Source of the DNA: Clostridia bacterium
GTDB lineage: Bacteria; Bacillota; UBA994; PWPR01
Direction: 5' to 3'
DNA: 6,812 bases
Assembly: GCA_003557085.1 (NCBI GenBank)
Contig: PWPR01000127.1
Location: 1 to 6,812 of the forward strand
Shown here: piece after piece, positions 1 through 5,049 of the stretch
How the letters are laid out: the number at the start of each line of letters is the position of its first letter
Numbering within the stretch: position 1 is the first letter of the stretch
Translations under genes and position numbers: made by a program
Notes under the pieces: model-generated
Told to the model about the DNA's origin: nothing
The model's input: only the letters and a program-made list of their open reading frames with translations
Databases searched by the model: none

Positions 1-1
1 A

Positions 2-298
2 CCAACAGTATGGTCTCAAGATGCTAAAGCTTTTATCCTTAATGTCAGAGGTGACAGTATGACAGACGCTAGCATTGACAATGGCGATATGGTTTTACTA
101 AAAGCTCAAAACACTGCTGAAAATGGCGATATAGTTGCAGTTGTCCATGGCAACAGTGTTGTACTTAAGAGATTAAGAACTTTAGGAGAAAGTATCTTAT
201 TAATTTCAGAAAACAAAAATTATGAACCAATACAAGTTGAACCTGATCAAATAAATATTATAGGTAAAGCTATCGGTAACTTTAAAATAAATGATTAG
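2..298 (+). CDS. LexA-like S24 autoprotease domain, C-terminal end of a gene truncated by the window edge
   Basis: The reading frame is open from base 2, so the ATG at 59 is not a start: it is the Met of the GDSM motif. The 98 visible residues form the C-terminal half of a LexA/UmuD/phage-repressor type S24 peptidase. The nucleophile Ser of GDSM is at 56-58 and the general-base Lys of VVLKRL is at 167-169, with the usual NGDIVAV strand between them. In this family the Ser/Lys dyad cuts an Ala-Gly bond in the same chain, normally stimulated by RecA filaments. The cleavage site and any N-terminal domain lie outside the window. It could be an ordinary LexA-like regulator. However, the homologous second copy (2413-2862) is joined to nuclease and helicase remains and is likewise followed by a paralogous lipoprotein, so this is plausibly the tail of an intact helicase-nuclease-S24 protein. 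The visible part has no disabling change. Confidence 0.88.
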   Translation, partial: PTVWSQDAKAFILNVRGDSMTDASIDNGDMVLLKAQNTAENGDIVAVVHGNSVVLKRLRTLGESILLISENKNYEPIQVEPDQINIIGKAIGNFKIND

Positions 299-331
299 AG
301 CAAAAAATATTATAGTTATAATGTTTTAGCT
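299..331 (+). other. Imperfect AT-rich inverted repeat after the S24 gene; possible weak terminator or promoter region
   Basis: An AGC...GCT-bounded, A/T-rich imperfect inverted repeat follows the S24 stop codon, with a perfect core ATTATA-gt-TATAAT. T-rich sequence follows it. It could act as a weak terminator. The right arm (317-322) is also a perfect TATAAT that could be the -10 of the lipoprotein promoter, at the position matching the TATAAT at 2908-2913 upstream of the second lipoprotein. No convincing -35 box is present. These two readings compete and the sequence does not decide between them. Confidence 0.3.
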
Positions 332-414
332 ATATTTGTTTTTATATGTTAAACTGTAAATGTAATTATAAGCTGTTATACTTCGTGACTAATATAAAGG
401 AGGATGAGATTCAA

Positions 415-1170
415 ATGAGAAAGAATCTTTTTTTGATACTTGCACTTTTGCTTATTACAGCATTAGTATTTAGTGCTTGTGGAGGAAATGATGCAGCACC
501 CAATGGTGATACGACCCCAGCGGATGATCCAGATCCAGTCGTTGAAGATGATGAAGAGCAAGGCGAACACATCGATATTTCTACTCTATCTATGTTTGAA
601 AGAGATGGATTTAAAGATGGTCAATATTTTAAATATGAGTATTGGCAAAATAAAGATGGTGTAGAAACTGAAGGATGGCTTACAATGGAGGTTAGTGAAT
701 CGAATGGAAAATATGAAGTTATATATTCTGGAATGATCTATGACCATCATTGGGCAAATAAAGTTGAAGATTATGAGTTCTCAGGTGTAGTGACCTTACC
801 TGAAAGCGACCAACCAGTTCATCAATTTGAAGAAGGACGTTTTCAGTTTATTTTCGGTGATTACTTAGCGAGAAACACATCTAGCCATGATGTTACTCAA
901 ATGTGGCGGACTATAAGCATCCCTATTTCTGAGTATTACACTGCATACGAACTTGATACTGTTGGTCAAGTAGTAGAGTTTGATGTTTTCGAAATAGCAC
1001 TTGATAAAGAGACTTTTGCTAATCAAGAAGGGTATTTAATAACTATTAAAGAGAGAGACCTTCCTTTTTATGATGTGTGTATAGCCCCACATATCCCACT
1101 AAGTTTGTACTCTTATGTGCTAGAATCTGGGAATGAGTATCGGATAGAGTTAGTGGAATATAGAGAATAA
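415..1170 (+). CDS. Acidic-linker lipoprotein, copy 1 (function unknown)
   Basis: A 251-residue secreted lipoprotein. The start chosen is the ATG at 415, not the in-frame ATG at 346. A strong AAAGGAGG lies at 396-403, and from 415 the protein opens directly with a signal peptide: MRKN, a hydrophobic core, then VFSAC with the lipidated Cys at residue 22. Phe at -3 is a less common lipobox residue than the Leu in its paralog. After the Cys come a conserved GGNDAAPNGDT stretch and an Asp/Glu/Pro-rich flexible linker to about residue 50. A globular domain rich in aromatic and acidic residues follows, with a GFKDGQYFKYEY segment. I recognise no enzymatic motif. It is clearly a paralog of the lipoprotein at 2969-3742. 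It is probably anchored on the outer face of the cell membrane. It sits 116 bases after the S24 gene, ends in a strong terminator, and could be a cell-envelope or sensor protein, but that is a guess. Confidence 0.85.
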   Translation: MRKNLFLILALLLITALVFSACGGNDAAPNGDTTPADDPDPVVEDDEEQGEHIDISTLSMFERDGFKDGQYFKYEYWQNKDGVETEGWLTMEVSESNGKYEVIYSGMIYDHHWANKVEDYEFSGVVTLPESDQPVHQFEEGRFQFIFGDYLARNTSSHDVTQMWRTISIPISEYYTAYELDTVGQVVEFDVFEIALDKETFANQEGYLITIKERDLPFYDVCIAPHIPLSLYSYVLESGNEYRIELVEYRE

Positions 1171-1182
1171 TCTAGTTTTACG

Positions 1183-1218
1183 AAAGCAAATGCTAATGTT
1201 TGGCATTTGCTTTTTTTT
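1183..1218 (+). terminator. Intrinsic terminator of lipoprotein copy 1
   Basis: A perfect 11-bp stem, AAAGCAAATGC with GCATTTGCTTT, encloses a 9-base loop and runs straight into an eight-T tract (1211-1218). It begins 12 bases after the stop codon of the lipoprotein gene. This is a textbook Rho-independent terminator for the plus strand. Confidence 0.88.
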
Positions 1219-1323
1219 GTTAACCATATATTGTACCTATACTACTAAAACTGTTCCTAAAATAATGACTACTGTATTTACAAAAGCTCTGCTCATACTT
1301 TGATTTAACTTGTTAACATTTAT
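1213..1323 (-). pseudogene. 3' remnant of a small membrane protein gene (sister of 3764-4129)
   Basis: Read on the minus strand, this stretch gives INVNKLNQSMSRAF, then VNTVVIILGTVLVV, a TAG stop, then VQYMVNKK. That lines up with the last 30-35 residues of the intact membrane protein at 3764-4129 (ININRGDRPNMTGAF, VNTAIIILGVALAI, FIQYKVNKK). Only the fourth membrane segment and the basic tail survive. The open stretch is bounded upstream on the minus strand by a TAG just beyond 1323, and homology is lost there, next to the IS-like sequence. It lies convergent to lipoprotein copy 1, exactly as the intact gene lies convergent to copy 2. It cannot make a useful protein. Seen directly: the alignment and the internal stop. 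Inferred: truncation by an IS-associated deletion. Confidence 0.75.
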
Positions 1324-1342
1324 CTAAAAATCCTCGAAACAC

Positions 1343-1362
1343 CCTCGCCTCTATAGGCGGGG
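1343..1362. repeat. GC-rich hairpin, IS200/IS605-end-like
   Basis: CCTCGCCT and AGGCGGGG pair over 8 bp (one G-T wobble) around a 4-base CTAT loop. It stands out as GC-rich in a very AT-rich surrounding. Subterminal hairpins of this look are recognised by the single-strand transposase TnpA of IS200/IS605 elements. There is no T-run directly after it, so a simple terminator is less likely. Confidence 0.55.
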
Positions 1363-1504
1363 TTAATTATATAGGTATTTGCATTTTTTGCAATTGGGGG
1401 TATATTTTTATAATAAGAACAGGGTTTTTTGTAATCAAAGGTAATTATTGTGTTTACTAATAAGAGGTGCAAACTGGAAAAAGCAGAAGGTTTGGGTTGG
1501 CTGA

Positions 1505-1612
1505 CTTCATGAAAAAATTGACAGTTTAAGAGCGGACTATCTTCAAAAAATTACAACCATGATCGTCAAAAGTTACAACATCATCAAAATTGAGGTTCTA
1601 CGGATAAGAAAT
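1505..1612 (+). pseudogene. tnpB: TnpB (IS200/IS605 OrfB) C-terminal fragment
   Basis: The frame is open from 1505 (after a TGA at 1502) and reads LHEKIDSLRADYLQKITTMI, then VKSYNIIKIEVL. This matches the TnpB segment that runs LHxKIxxxRxDxLxKxT into the IxIEDL strand, where the Glu is a RuvC-domain catalytic residue. The Glu is kept (codon 1592-1594) but the Asp after it is Val. The rest of TnpB, including the first RuvC Asp, the zinc ribbon and the last RuvC Asp, is absent. The frame runs on without a stop into helicase-like sequence at about 1613, giving a chance TnpB-helicase chimera. It has no usable ribosome binding site. Intact TnpB is an RNA-guided nuclease; this scrap cannot be one. 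Confidence 0.65.
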
Positions 1613-2013
1613 CTGCTTAATGAGATCAAAAGTAAATTAGACCAAGCAAGCATCCATTCTGACCGTATCAATAACTATGACTCTGACTTTACAGCTGATT
1701 CAGTTAAACTTCTCACTATGCACTCTATTAAAGGCTTGGAGTTCCCTTATGTCTTTGTTTTAGGAATAAATGTAGTAATAATACCTCATAGGTCTATCGA
1801 ATTATCTAATAAAAGAAAAGTTTTATATGTAGGCATGACTAGGGCAAGTGAAAAATCTTACTTAAGCTCATCTGGTAGCTCATCAAGCTTTATTAAAGAT
1901 AATGACAAGAACTATCTTAGGTTAAATACCAAGTTAAAGCTGAGAAGTTACTATCATGTATGTGTTGAGAAATATCAGTTTCTAAAAGAAATAGCTGATT
2001 GATATAGCAGCGA
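1613..2013 (+). pseudogene. UvrD/Rep-type superfamily 1 helicase C-terminal fragment (first part of a broken helicase-nuclease-S24 gene)
   Basis: The open frame (nominally 1559-2002 from an ATG that lacks a ribosome binding site and lies in TnpB sequence) carries two classical SF1 helicase motifs. They are VKLLTMHSIKGLEF (motif V region) and KVLYVGMTRASEKSYLSSSG (motif VI, with the Arg that contacts the ATP phosphate). Walker A, Walker B and everything upstream are missing, so it cannot hydrolyse ATP. The segment between V and VI is degenerate (GINVVIIPHRSIELSNKRK). The frame ends at a TGA (2000-2002). Sense-like sequence (YSSE) continues past it, then a likely 1-base loss near 2014 shifts to the frame of the nuclease part. 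The 5' end abuts the TnpB scrap, so the gene was probably cut by that element. Confidence 0.8.
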
Positions 2014-2412
2014 GAAAAAATTAGGTAATGGTTTATTAATGAGCTCATTAATACCTATAAATATCTTCGTGACTCAATTGATATAGAATATCAAATTAAC
2101 TGCTTTTCTAAGCCAGGATATGCAGACATTGTAGTTAGCACTTATGACAAATCTAAAAAAAGACCTTTTATAATTATTGAAGCAAAAGCAGCAACCAAAT
2201 CTATGTCTGCAGCAACTGCTCAACTAAAGAGCCATATGAGCAATTGTAAAGGTGCTTCTTATGGAGTTGTCACAAATGTTTCTGCTATAAGCTTTTATGA
2301 CAAAAGCTTTAATGAAATTGATGAAATTCCTACCTTTGACAGTAATATGCGACCTTCAAGCTTAGAGAGTTTTTTGTTTAACGATTTCATTAATAATAAT
2401 TACACATTATAA
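2014..2412 (+). pseudogene. HsdR-N-like PD-(D/E)XK nuclease segment (middle of the broken helicase-nuclease-S24 gene)
   Basis: Frame 1 reads EKIR, a TAA stop (2026-2028), then WFINELINTYKYLRDSIDIEY and so on to a TAA at 2410-2412. The pattern matches the N-terminal nuclease domain of type I restriction R subunits and stand-alone relatives: a leading REKIR-x-WFINELI helix, GYADIVV with the metal-binding Asp at 2125-2127, and PFIIIEAKA with Glu at 2179-2181 and Lys at 2185-2187. QL and YGVVTN follow in the usual places. The PD-(D/E)XK core is therefore complete, but the leading helix is interrupted by a stop that is one change from Gln (CAA to TAA). The ATG at 2203 lies after the catalytic residues and has no ribosome binding site, so the open stretch from there is not a real gene. 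There are no methylase or specificity subunit genes nearby, so this is not a type I restriction system. Confidence 0.75.
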
Positions 2413-2862
2413 AAAAATAGTTATACCCCAGCAAAAATATCTATAAATAATAACATTGAAACAACTTCCTATAATAGTAACGAAACTATATCTATTCCGA
2501 TTTATGGTAGTATATCAGCTGGAAAGCCAATTCATGCTAATGAAAAACTAGAAAAGTTTTATATCGTTAAAGAGTGGGAGAAAGGAGCAAGTCTTTTTAT
2601 TCTTCATGTAAAAGGCGATAGCATGACTGGTGCTAATATTAATGATGGAGACATGATCTTAATCAGAGAGCAAAATGTTGCAAATAATGGTGATATAGTT
2701 GATGCAGCAATAGGAGATGAGTTCGTCTTAAAAACTTTACGAACTTTAGGAGAAGACATTTTGCTAATTCCTGAAAACAGTGAATATGGAGTCTCATATC
2801 ATTAACCAGAGGAAGTTCGCATACTAGAAAAAGCCATAGACAACTTCAAAAGTGCTAACTGA
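2413..2862 (+). pseudogene. LexA-like S24 autoprotease domain, broken (third part of the helicase-nuclease-S24 gene)
   Basis: In the same frame as the nuclease segment and separated from it by one TAA, the sequence first reads a 30-residue Asn/Ser/Thr-rich linker. Then comes ISIPIYGSISAGKPI, a classic S24 cleavage region with the scissile Ala-Gly at 2518-2523. The nucleophile Ser of KGDSM is at 2620-2622 and the catalytic Lys of FVLKTL is at 2731-2733. A TAA at 2803-2805 interrupts the last strand, after which PEEVRILEKAIDNFKSAN runs to the TGA at 2860-2862. That tail matches the intact end of copy 1 (DQINIIGKAIGNFKIND). No helix-turn-helix precedes the domain. The ATG at 2623 is the motif Met, not a start. 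The two S24 copies share roughly 55-60% of residues around the active site. As it stands it is a pseudogene. Confidence 0.8.
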
Positions 2863-2904
2863 TTAGTGAAACTTCAAAGCTTTATAGAAGCAAAGGTAGT
2901 AAAA

Positions 2905-2913
2905 TGTTATAAT
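2905..2913 (+). promoter_or_regulatory. Probable extended -10 promoter of lipoprotein copy 2
   Basis: TGTTATAAT is a perfect extended -10 element (TGn plus TATAAT), 55 bases upstream of the TTG start of the lipoprotein. No good -35 is present at 16-18 bases, which extended -10 promoters can do without. A TATAAT lies at the corresponding distance before lipoprotein copy 1 (317-322), but there the TG is AG. Confidence 0.45.
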
Positions 2914-2968
2914 AGAATTAGTCAATATTAAACTACTTCTGTACTACGAGAATAAGGGAGATGATGTT

Positions 2969-3742
2969 TTGAAAAAAAGCACTTTGATGCTAGTTGCCTT
3001 ACTATTAATTTTAATGCTTGTACTAGCAGCATGTGGAGGAAATGATGCAGCTCCTAATGGAGACACTCCACCAGTTGTTGATGACCCACCTATTGTAGAT
3101 GATCCAGGCGATGAAGATGATAGAGCGTTAATTGATCCTCTAGATTATCACACCTCAGGCAGACCAGGCTTCAAAGATGGCCAATATTTTAAATATGAGT
3201 ATAAGCAAATAGTTGATGGAGAAGAAACAACTGGGTGGTTTGCTCTGTCAGTGAGTGAAGACAGTGGTTCATTTGAAGTTACTTATGAAGGTGTTATTTA
3301 TGACCTTCAACATGGCAGTACAAGAGAAGATTATGAGTTTTCAAATACTGTAACTTTACCTGAAAGTGATCAAGCTTTTCACCAGTTTGAGGAAGGCCGT
3401 TTTCAGTATATGCTTGCTGATCATATTAACCACCACAGTAGAGGAATAGTTCGTACACTCTGGGGAGAAATTAGCAGCCCTATTATGGAAAACTTTGAAG
3501 GTTTAGGTCTTGAGTATGTAGGTCAAACAACTGGATTTGATGCCTGGGAGATGTCTATCCCTGGATATGAAGAATATGCAGGAGTAGAAGGTGTGAAGTT
3601 TACACTCAAAGGAAATGGCGTACTAGAATATGAAGTTGTTATAGCTCATGAGCTGCCCATAAGTCTATATCAGTATCGACTAGATACTTTTAGTGAAAGA
3701 AATAATGAGTATTGGATTGAATTAGTTGAGTTTGGGAAATAA
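2969..3742 (+). CDS. Acidic-linker lipoprotein, copy 2 (function unknown)
   Basis: A 257-residue lipoprotein paralogous along its whole length to the one at 415-1170. The start is the TTG at 2969, placed 8 bases after the AAGGGAG at 2954-2960. It gives MKKS, a hydrophobic core and the canonical lipobox LAAC with the Cys at residue 22, the same position as in copy 1. The ATGs at 2961 and 2964 are out of frame and abut the ribosome binding site. After the Cys come GGNDAAPNGDT, a Pro/Asp-rich linker and a domain sharing GFKDGQYFKYEY, EDYEF, VTLPESDQ, HQFEEGRFQ and a final EYxIELVE with copy 1. No catalytic motif is recognised and no ligand can be inferred. The gene stayed intact although the gene before it decayed, which suggests selection on the lipoprotein independent of the S24 gene. 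Confidence 0.87.
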   Translation: MKKSTLMLVALLLILMLVLAACGGNDAAPNGDTPPVVDDPPIVDDPGDEDDRALIDPLDYHTSGRPGFKDGQYFKYEYKQIVDGEETTGWFALSVSEDSGSFEVTYEGVIYDLQHGSTREDYEFSNTVTLPESDQAFHQFEEGRFQYMLADHINHHSRGIVRTLWGEISSPIMENFEGLGLEYVGQTTGFDAWEMSIPGYEEYAGVEGVKFTLKGNGVLEYEVVIAHELPISLYQYRLDTFSERNNEYWIELVEFGK

Positions 3743-3751
3743 TTTGTTAGT

Positions 3752-3787
3752 AAAAAACAAGCCTTAGGAAGCTTGTTTTTTTTCTTT
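3752..3787. terminator. Bidirectional terminator between lipoprotein copy 2 and the small membrane gene
   Basis: A perfect 11-bp stem (AAAAAACAAGC with GCTTGTTTTTT) surrounds an 8-base loop. The T-run continues to about 3783 on the plus strand, and the A-run on the other side serves as a T-run for minus-strand transcripts. The stop codon of the minus-strand gene lies inside the loop (3764-3766), so this hairpin ends both convergent genes. Confidence 0.85.
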
Positions 3788-4129
3788 CTTTTTTTTATTA
3801 ACTTTATATTGAATAAAGATAGCTAGGGCTACTCCTAAAATGATTATTGCTGTGTTGACAAAGGCACCAGTCATATTAGGCCTATCTCCCCTATTAATGT
3901 TAATTGCATATTCTATAGCAAGCCCAATTATAGCACTTGATAAAATGATATGCCCAGCATAATATTGTCTAAAAATATGAGCAATTAGTACTGCTAAGAT
4001 TATTGGCAAGTAAATCTTAGTCACCACAGTAGCATCAATATAACCTAAAATTGCAAAAATTATCAACATGACTAGAAACATTGCCAAGGAAATAATAATA
4101 TGTTTTATCGAATTTTTCATTTTTGACAT
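3764..4129 (-). CDS. Small four-helix membrane protein of unknown function
   Basis: A 121-residue integral membrane protein. Hydrophobic stretches lie at about residues 8-30, 39-53, 59-76 and 87-107, with a basic tail KVNKKKKEKK that should face the cytoplasm. I recognise no family motif; Asp32, Glu73 and the NRGDRPN loop are the notable polar residues near the membrane. The start ATG (4127-4129) follows an AAGGGGG ribosome binding site at 4137-4143 at good spacing; a second ATG three codons later is less well placed. It is convergent with lipoprotein copy 2 and divergent from the thioesterase gene. A sister gene once lay in the same position beside lipoprotein copy 1 (remnant at 1213-1323), so it belongs to the duplicated block. 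It could be a small transporter, a holin-like protein or a lipoprotein partner, with nothing to choose between them. Confidence 0.8.
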   Translation of the reverse strand: MSKMKNSIKHIIISLAMFLVMLIIFAILGYIDATVVTKIYLPIILAVLIAHIFRQYYAGHIILSSAIIGLAIEYAININRGDRPNMTGAFVNTAIIILGVALAIFIQYKVNKKKKEKKQAS

Positions 4130-4156
4130 CTAATAACCCCCTTGCTATTTATTTAT

Positions 4157-4186
4157 AGAATATCTCAAAGTGATACATCTTGTAAA
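4157..4186 (-). promoter_or_regulatory. Possible promoter of the small membrane protein gene
   Basis: On the minus strand TTTACA (4186-4181) and TATTCT (4162-4157) are separated by 18 bases and lie shortly upstream of the AAGGGGG ribosome binding site. The match to a SigA promoter is reasonable but not exact. Confidence 0.35.
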
Positions 4187-4201
4187 GTAAATGAACTTAA
4201 T

Positions 4202-4224
4202 AGACAATGCAATAAACATTGTCT
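4202..4224. promoter_or_regulatory. Perfect 8-bp inverted repeat in the divergent intergenic region (operator candidate)
   Basis: AGACAATG and CATTGTCT form a perfect inverted repeat with a 7-base spacer. There is no T-run after it and it lies between divergent genes, so a protein-binding site is more likely than a terminator. The right arm contains TTGTCT, which with the TATAAT at 4243-4248 (18-base spacer) makes a plausible promoter for the thioesterase operon. By symmetry the left arm supplies a TTGTCT on the minus strand. A dimeric regulator bound here could cover both -35 regions. The regulator is unknown. Confidence 0.45.
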
Positions 4225-4248
4225 CAGTTAGAAATAAAGACCTATAAT
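4219..4248 (+). promoter_or_regulatory. Candidate promoter of the thioesterase-phosphatase operon
   Basis: TTGTCT (4219-4224, four of six matches to the SigA -35) and a perfect TATAAT (4243-4248) are separated by 18 bases. A second TATAAT at 4275-4280 lies closer to the gene but has no good -35. Either could be used. Confidence 0.35.
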
Positions 4249-4312
4249 TACATGCAATGTCTGCGAATGCACGATATAATATCTATAAATGTCTTATAAA
4301 GAGGTGAAGTTA

Positions 4313-5038
4313 ATGAATTTCTTATCAGAGAAAAAATATAGTGTTAGAGCATGTGAAACAGATCATCTTGGCTATATGCGCCTATCAGCAATATTTCAAA
4401 TTATGCAAGAGACAGCTGAAATGAATGCAAAAAAGCTTGGTTTTAGCTACGATTATGTAGTAGAGAATAATGAATTATGGGTATTATCTAGAATCAAAGC
4501 AAAATTTGAAAAGGCACCAAAAAGGCAAGATGAGTTAATAGTCAAAACATGGCCAGTTGGTAAAAGCAGAATATTTGGTTTGCGTGATTATACAATAGGT
4601 CTTAATAGCAACCTAATTGGTAAAGTCACCTCATCATGGGTGCTAATTGATACAAAAAGAAGAAGTATTAAGAGAATGAGAGATTTTCCAAAAAGTAATC
4701 TAGCTTCTGTTTTTACTGAAATGGCTCCTAAAGTTAAAGTACCTAAAGATTTAGAGCTGATTGATAGAAGGATTGTTAAAAAAAGTGAATTAGATATTAA
4801 TAATCATGTCAACGATGCTATTTACTTCAATTGGGTAACTGATTCCTTAAGTACTGATTTATATGAAAGCTTTATGATAGATGAAATTACAGCTAATTAT
4901 ATCAATGAGACAAAACTTGATGATCAAATAGACGTTTACCACGGAATAGCAGATAATAATCTGACAGTAATAATTAAGAATGAAACTAATGGCAAAACAG
5001 CTTTTAGCGCAGTCTTGTCTTTAGCACCTAGAAATTAG
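4313..5038 (+). CDS. Acyl-ACP thioesterase (FatA/FatB-like, bacterial)
   Basis: A 241-residue double-hotdog acyl-ACP thioesterase, the bacterial length for the Acyl-ACP_TE family. It hydrolyses acyl-ACP to free fatty acid in the cytoplasm. The N-terminal hotdog opens with YSVRACETDHLGYMRLSAIF and a long helix (IMQETAEMNAKKLGF), followed by WVLSRIKAKFEKAP. The second hotdog carries LDINNHVNDAIYFNWVTDSL, giving the D-x-N-x-H catalytic set Asp161, Asn163, His165. Glu199 lies 38 residues after the Asp, the same spacing I recall for the plant FatB catalytic Glu. The start chosen is the ATG at 4313, after GAGGTGA (4301-4307). The in-frame ATG at 4289 would put the ribosome binding site inside the gene and adds eight residues not expected in the family. 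It is first in an operon with the phosphatase 11 bases downstream. Likely roles are trimming acyl-ACP pools or supplying fatty acids for membrane lipids. Confidence 0.92.
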   Translation: MNFLSEKKYSVRACETDHLGYMRLSAIFQIMQETAEMNAKKLGFSYDYVVENNELWVLSRIKAKFEKAPKRQDELIVKTWPVGKSRIFGLRDYTIGLNSNLIGKVTSSWVLIDTKRRSIKRMRDFPKSNLASVFTEMAPKVKVPKDLELIDRRIVKKSELDINNHVNDAIYFNWVTDSLSTDLYESFMIDEITANYINETKLDDQIDVYHGIADNNLTVIIKNETNGKTAFSAVLSLAPRN

Positions 5039-5049
5039 GAAGATATACT

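Larger units (their letters stand above)
1324..1612 (+). mobile_element. Decayed IS200/IS605-type element remnant (hairpin end plus TnpB scrap)
   Basis: This block fills the gap between the two duplicated gene sets. Near its left side is a GC-rich hairpin (1343-1362) of the kind found at the ends of IS200/IS605 elements, and its right side codes for a TnpB C-terminal fragment (from about 1505). The roughly 140 bases between hold a short TTGCA/TGCAA hairpin (1379-1393), T-rich runs and no intact gene. No TnpA (Y1 transposase) is visible. Boundaries are approximate: the left one is where homology to the membrane gene stops, the right one is where helicase-like sequence begins. Such elements have no terminal inverted repeats or target duplications, so the ends cannot be proved by eye. 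Confidence 0.55.

Noticed and set aside
346..414. N-terminal extension of lipoprotein copy 1 from the ATG at 346
   Set aside because: It would bury the signal peptide behind 23 residues and place the AAAGGAGG inside the gene; the ATG at 415 fits both signals.
473..664. Open frame of 63 codons inside lipoprotein copy 1
   Set aside because: It lies in another frame of a gene with a clear signal peptide and ribosome binding site; Met/Lys-rich, no motif: a shadow.
1324..1504. CRISPR array or guide-RNA gene near the TnpB scrap
   Set aside because: There are no spaced direct repeats. A TnpB guide RNA would lie at the 3' end of tnpB, where helicase sequence is found instead.
2203..2412. Separate 69-residue gene starting at 2203
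   Set aside because: The start lies after the nuclease catalytic Glu and Lys, has no ribosome binding site, and homology clearly continues upstream.
2014..2412. Type I restriction-modification locus
   Set aside because: Only an HsdR-N-like nuclease segment is present; no methylase, specificity subunit or DEAD-type translocase motor is visible.
2623..2805. Separate 60-residue gene starting at 2623
   Set aside because: The Met belongs to the GDSM active-site motif; starting there would remove the catalytic Ser and the cleavage site.
2961..2972. Mini leader frames (ATG directly after the ribosome binding site, stop overlapping the lipoprotein start) before both lipoproteins (404-418 and 2961-2972)
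   Set aside because: The ATGs abut the ribosome binding sites with no spacing, so translation from them is unlikely; probably coincidence of A/T/G-rich start regions.
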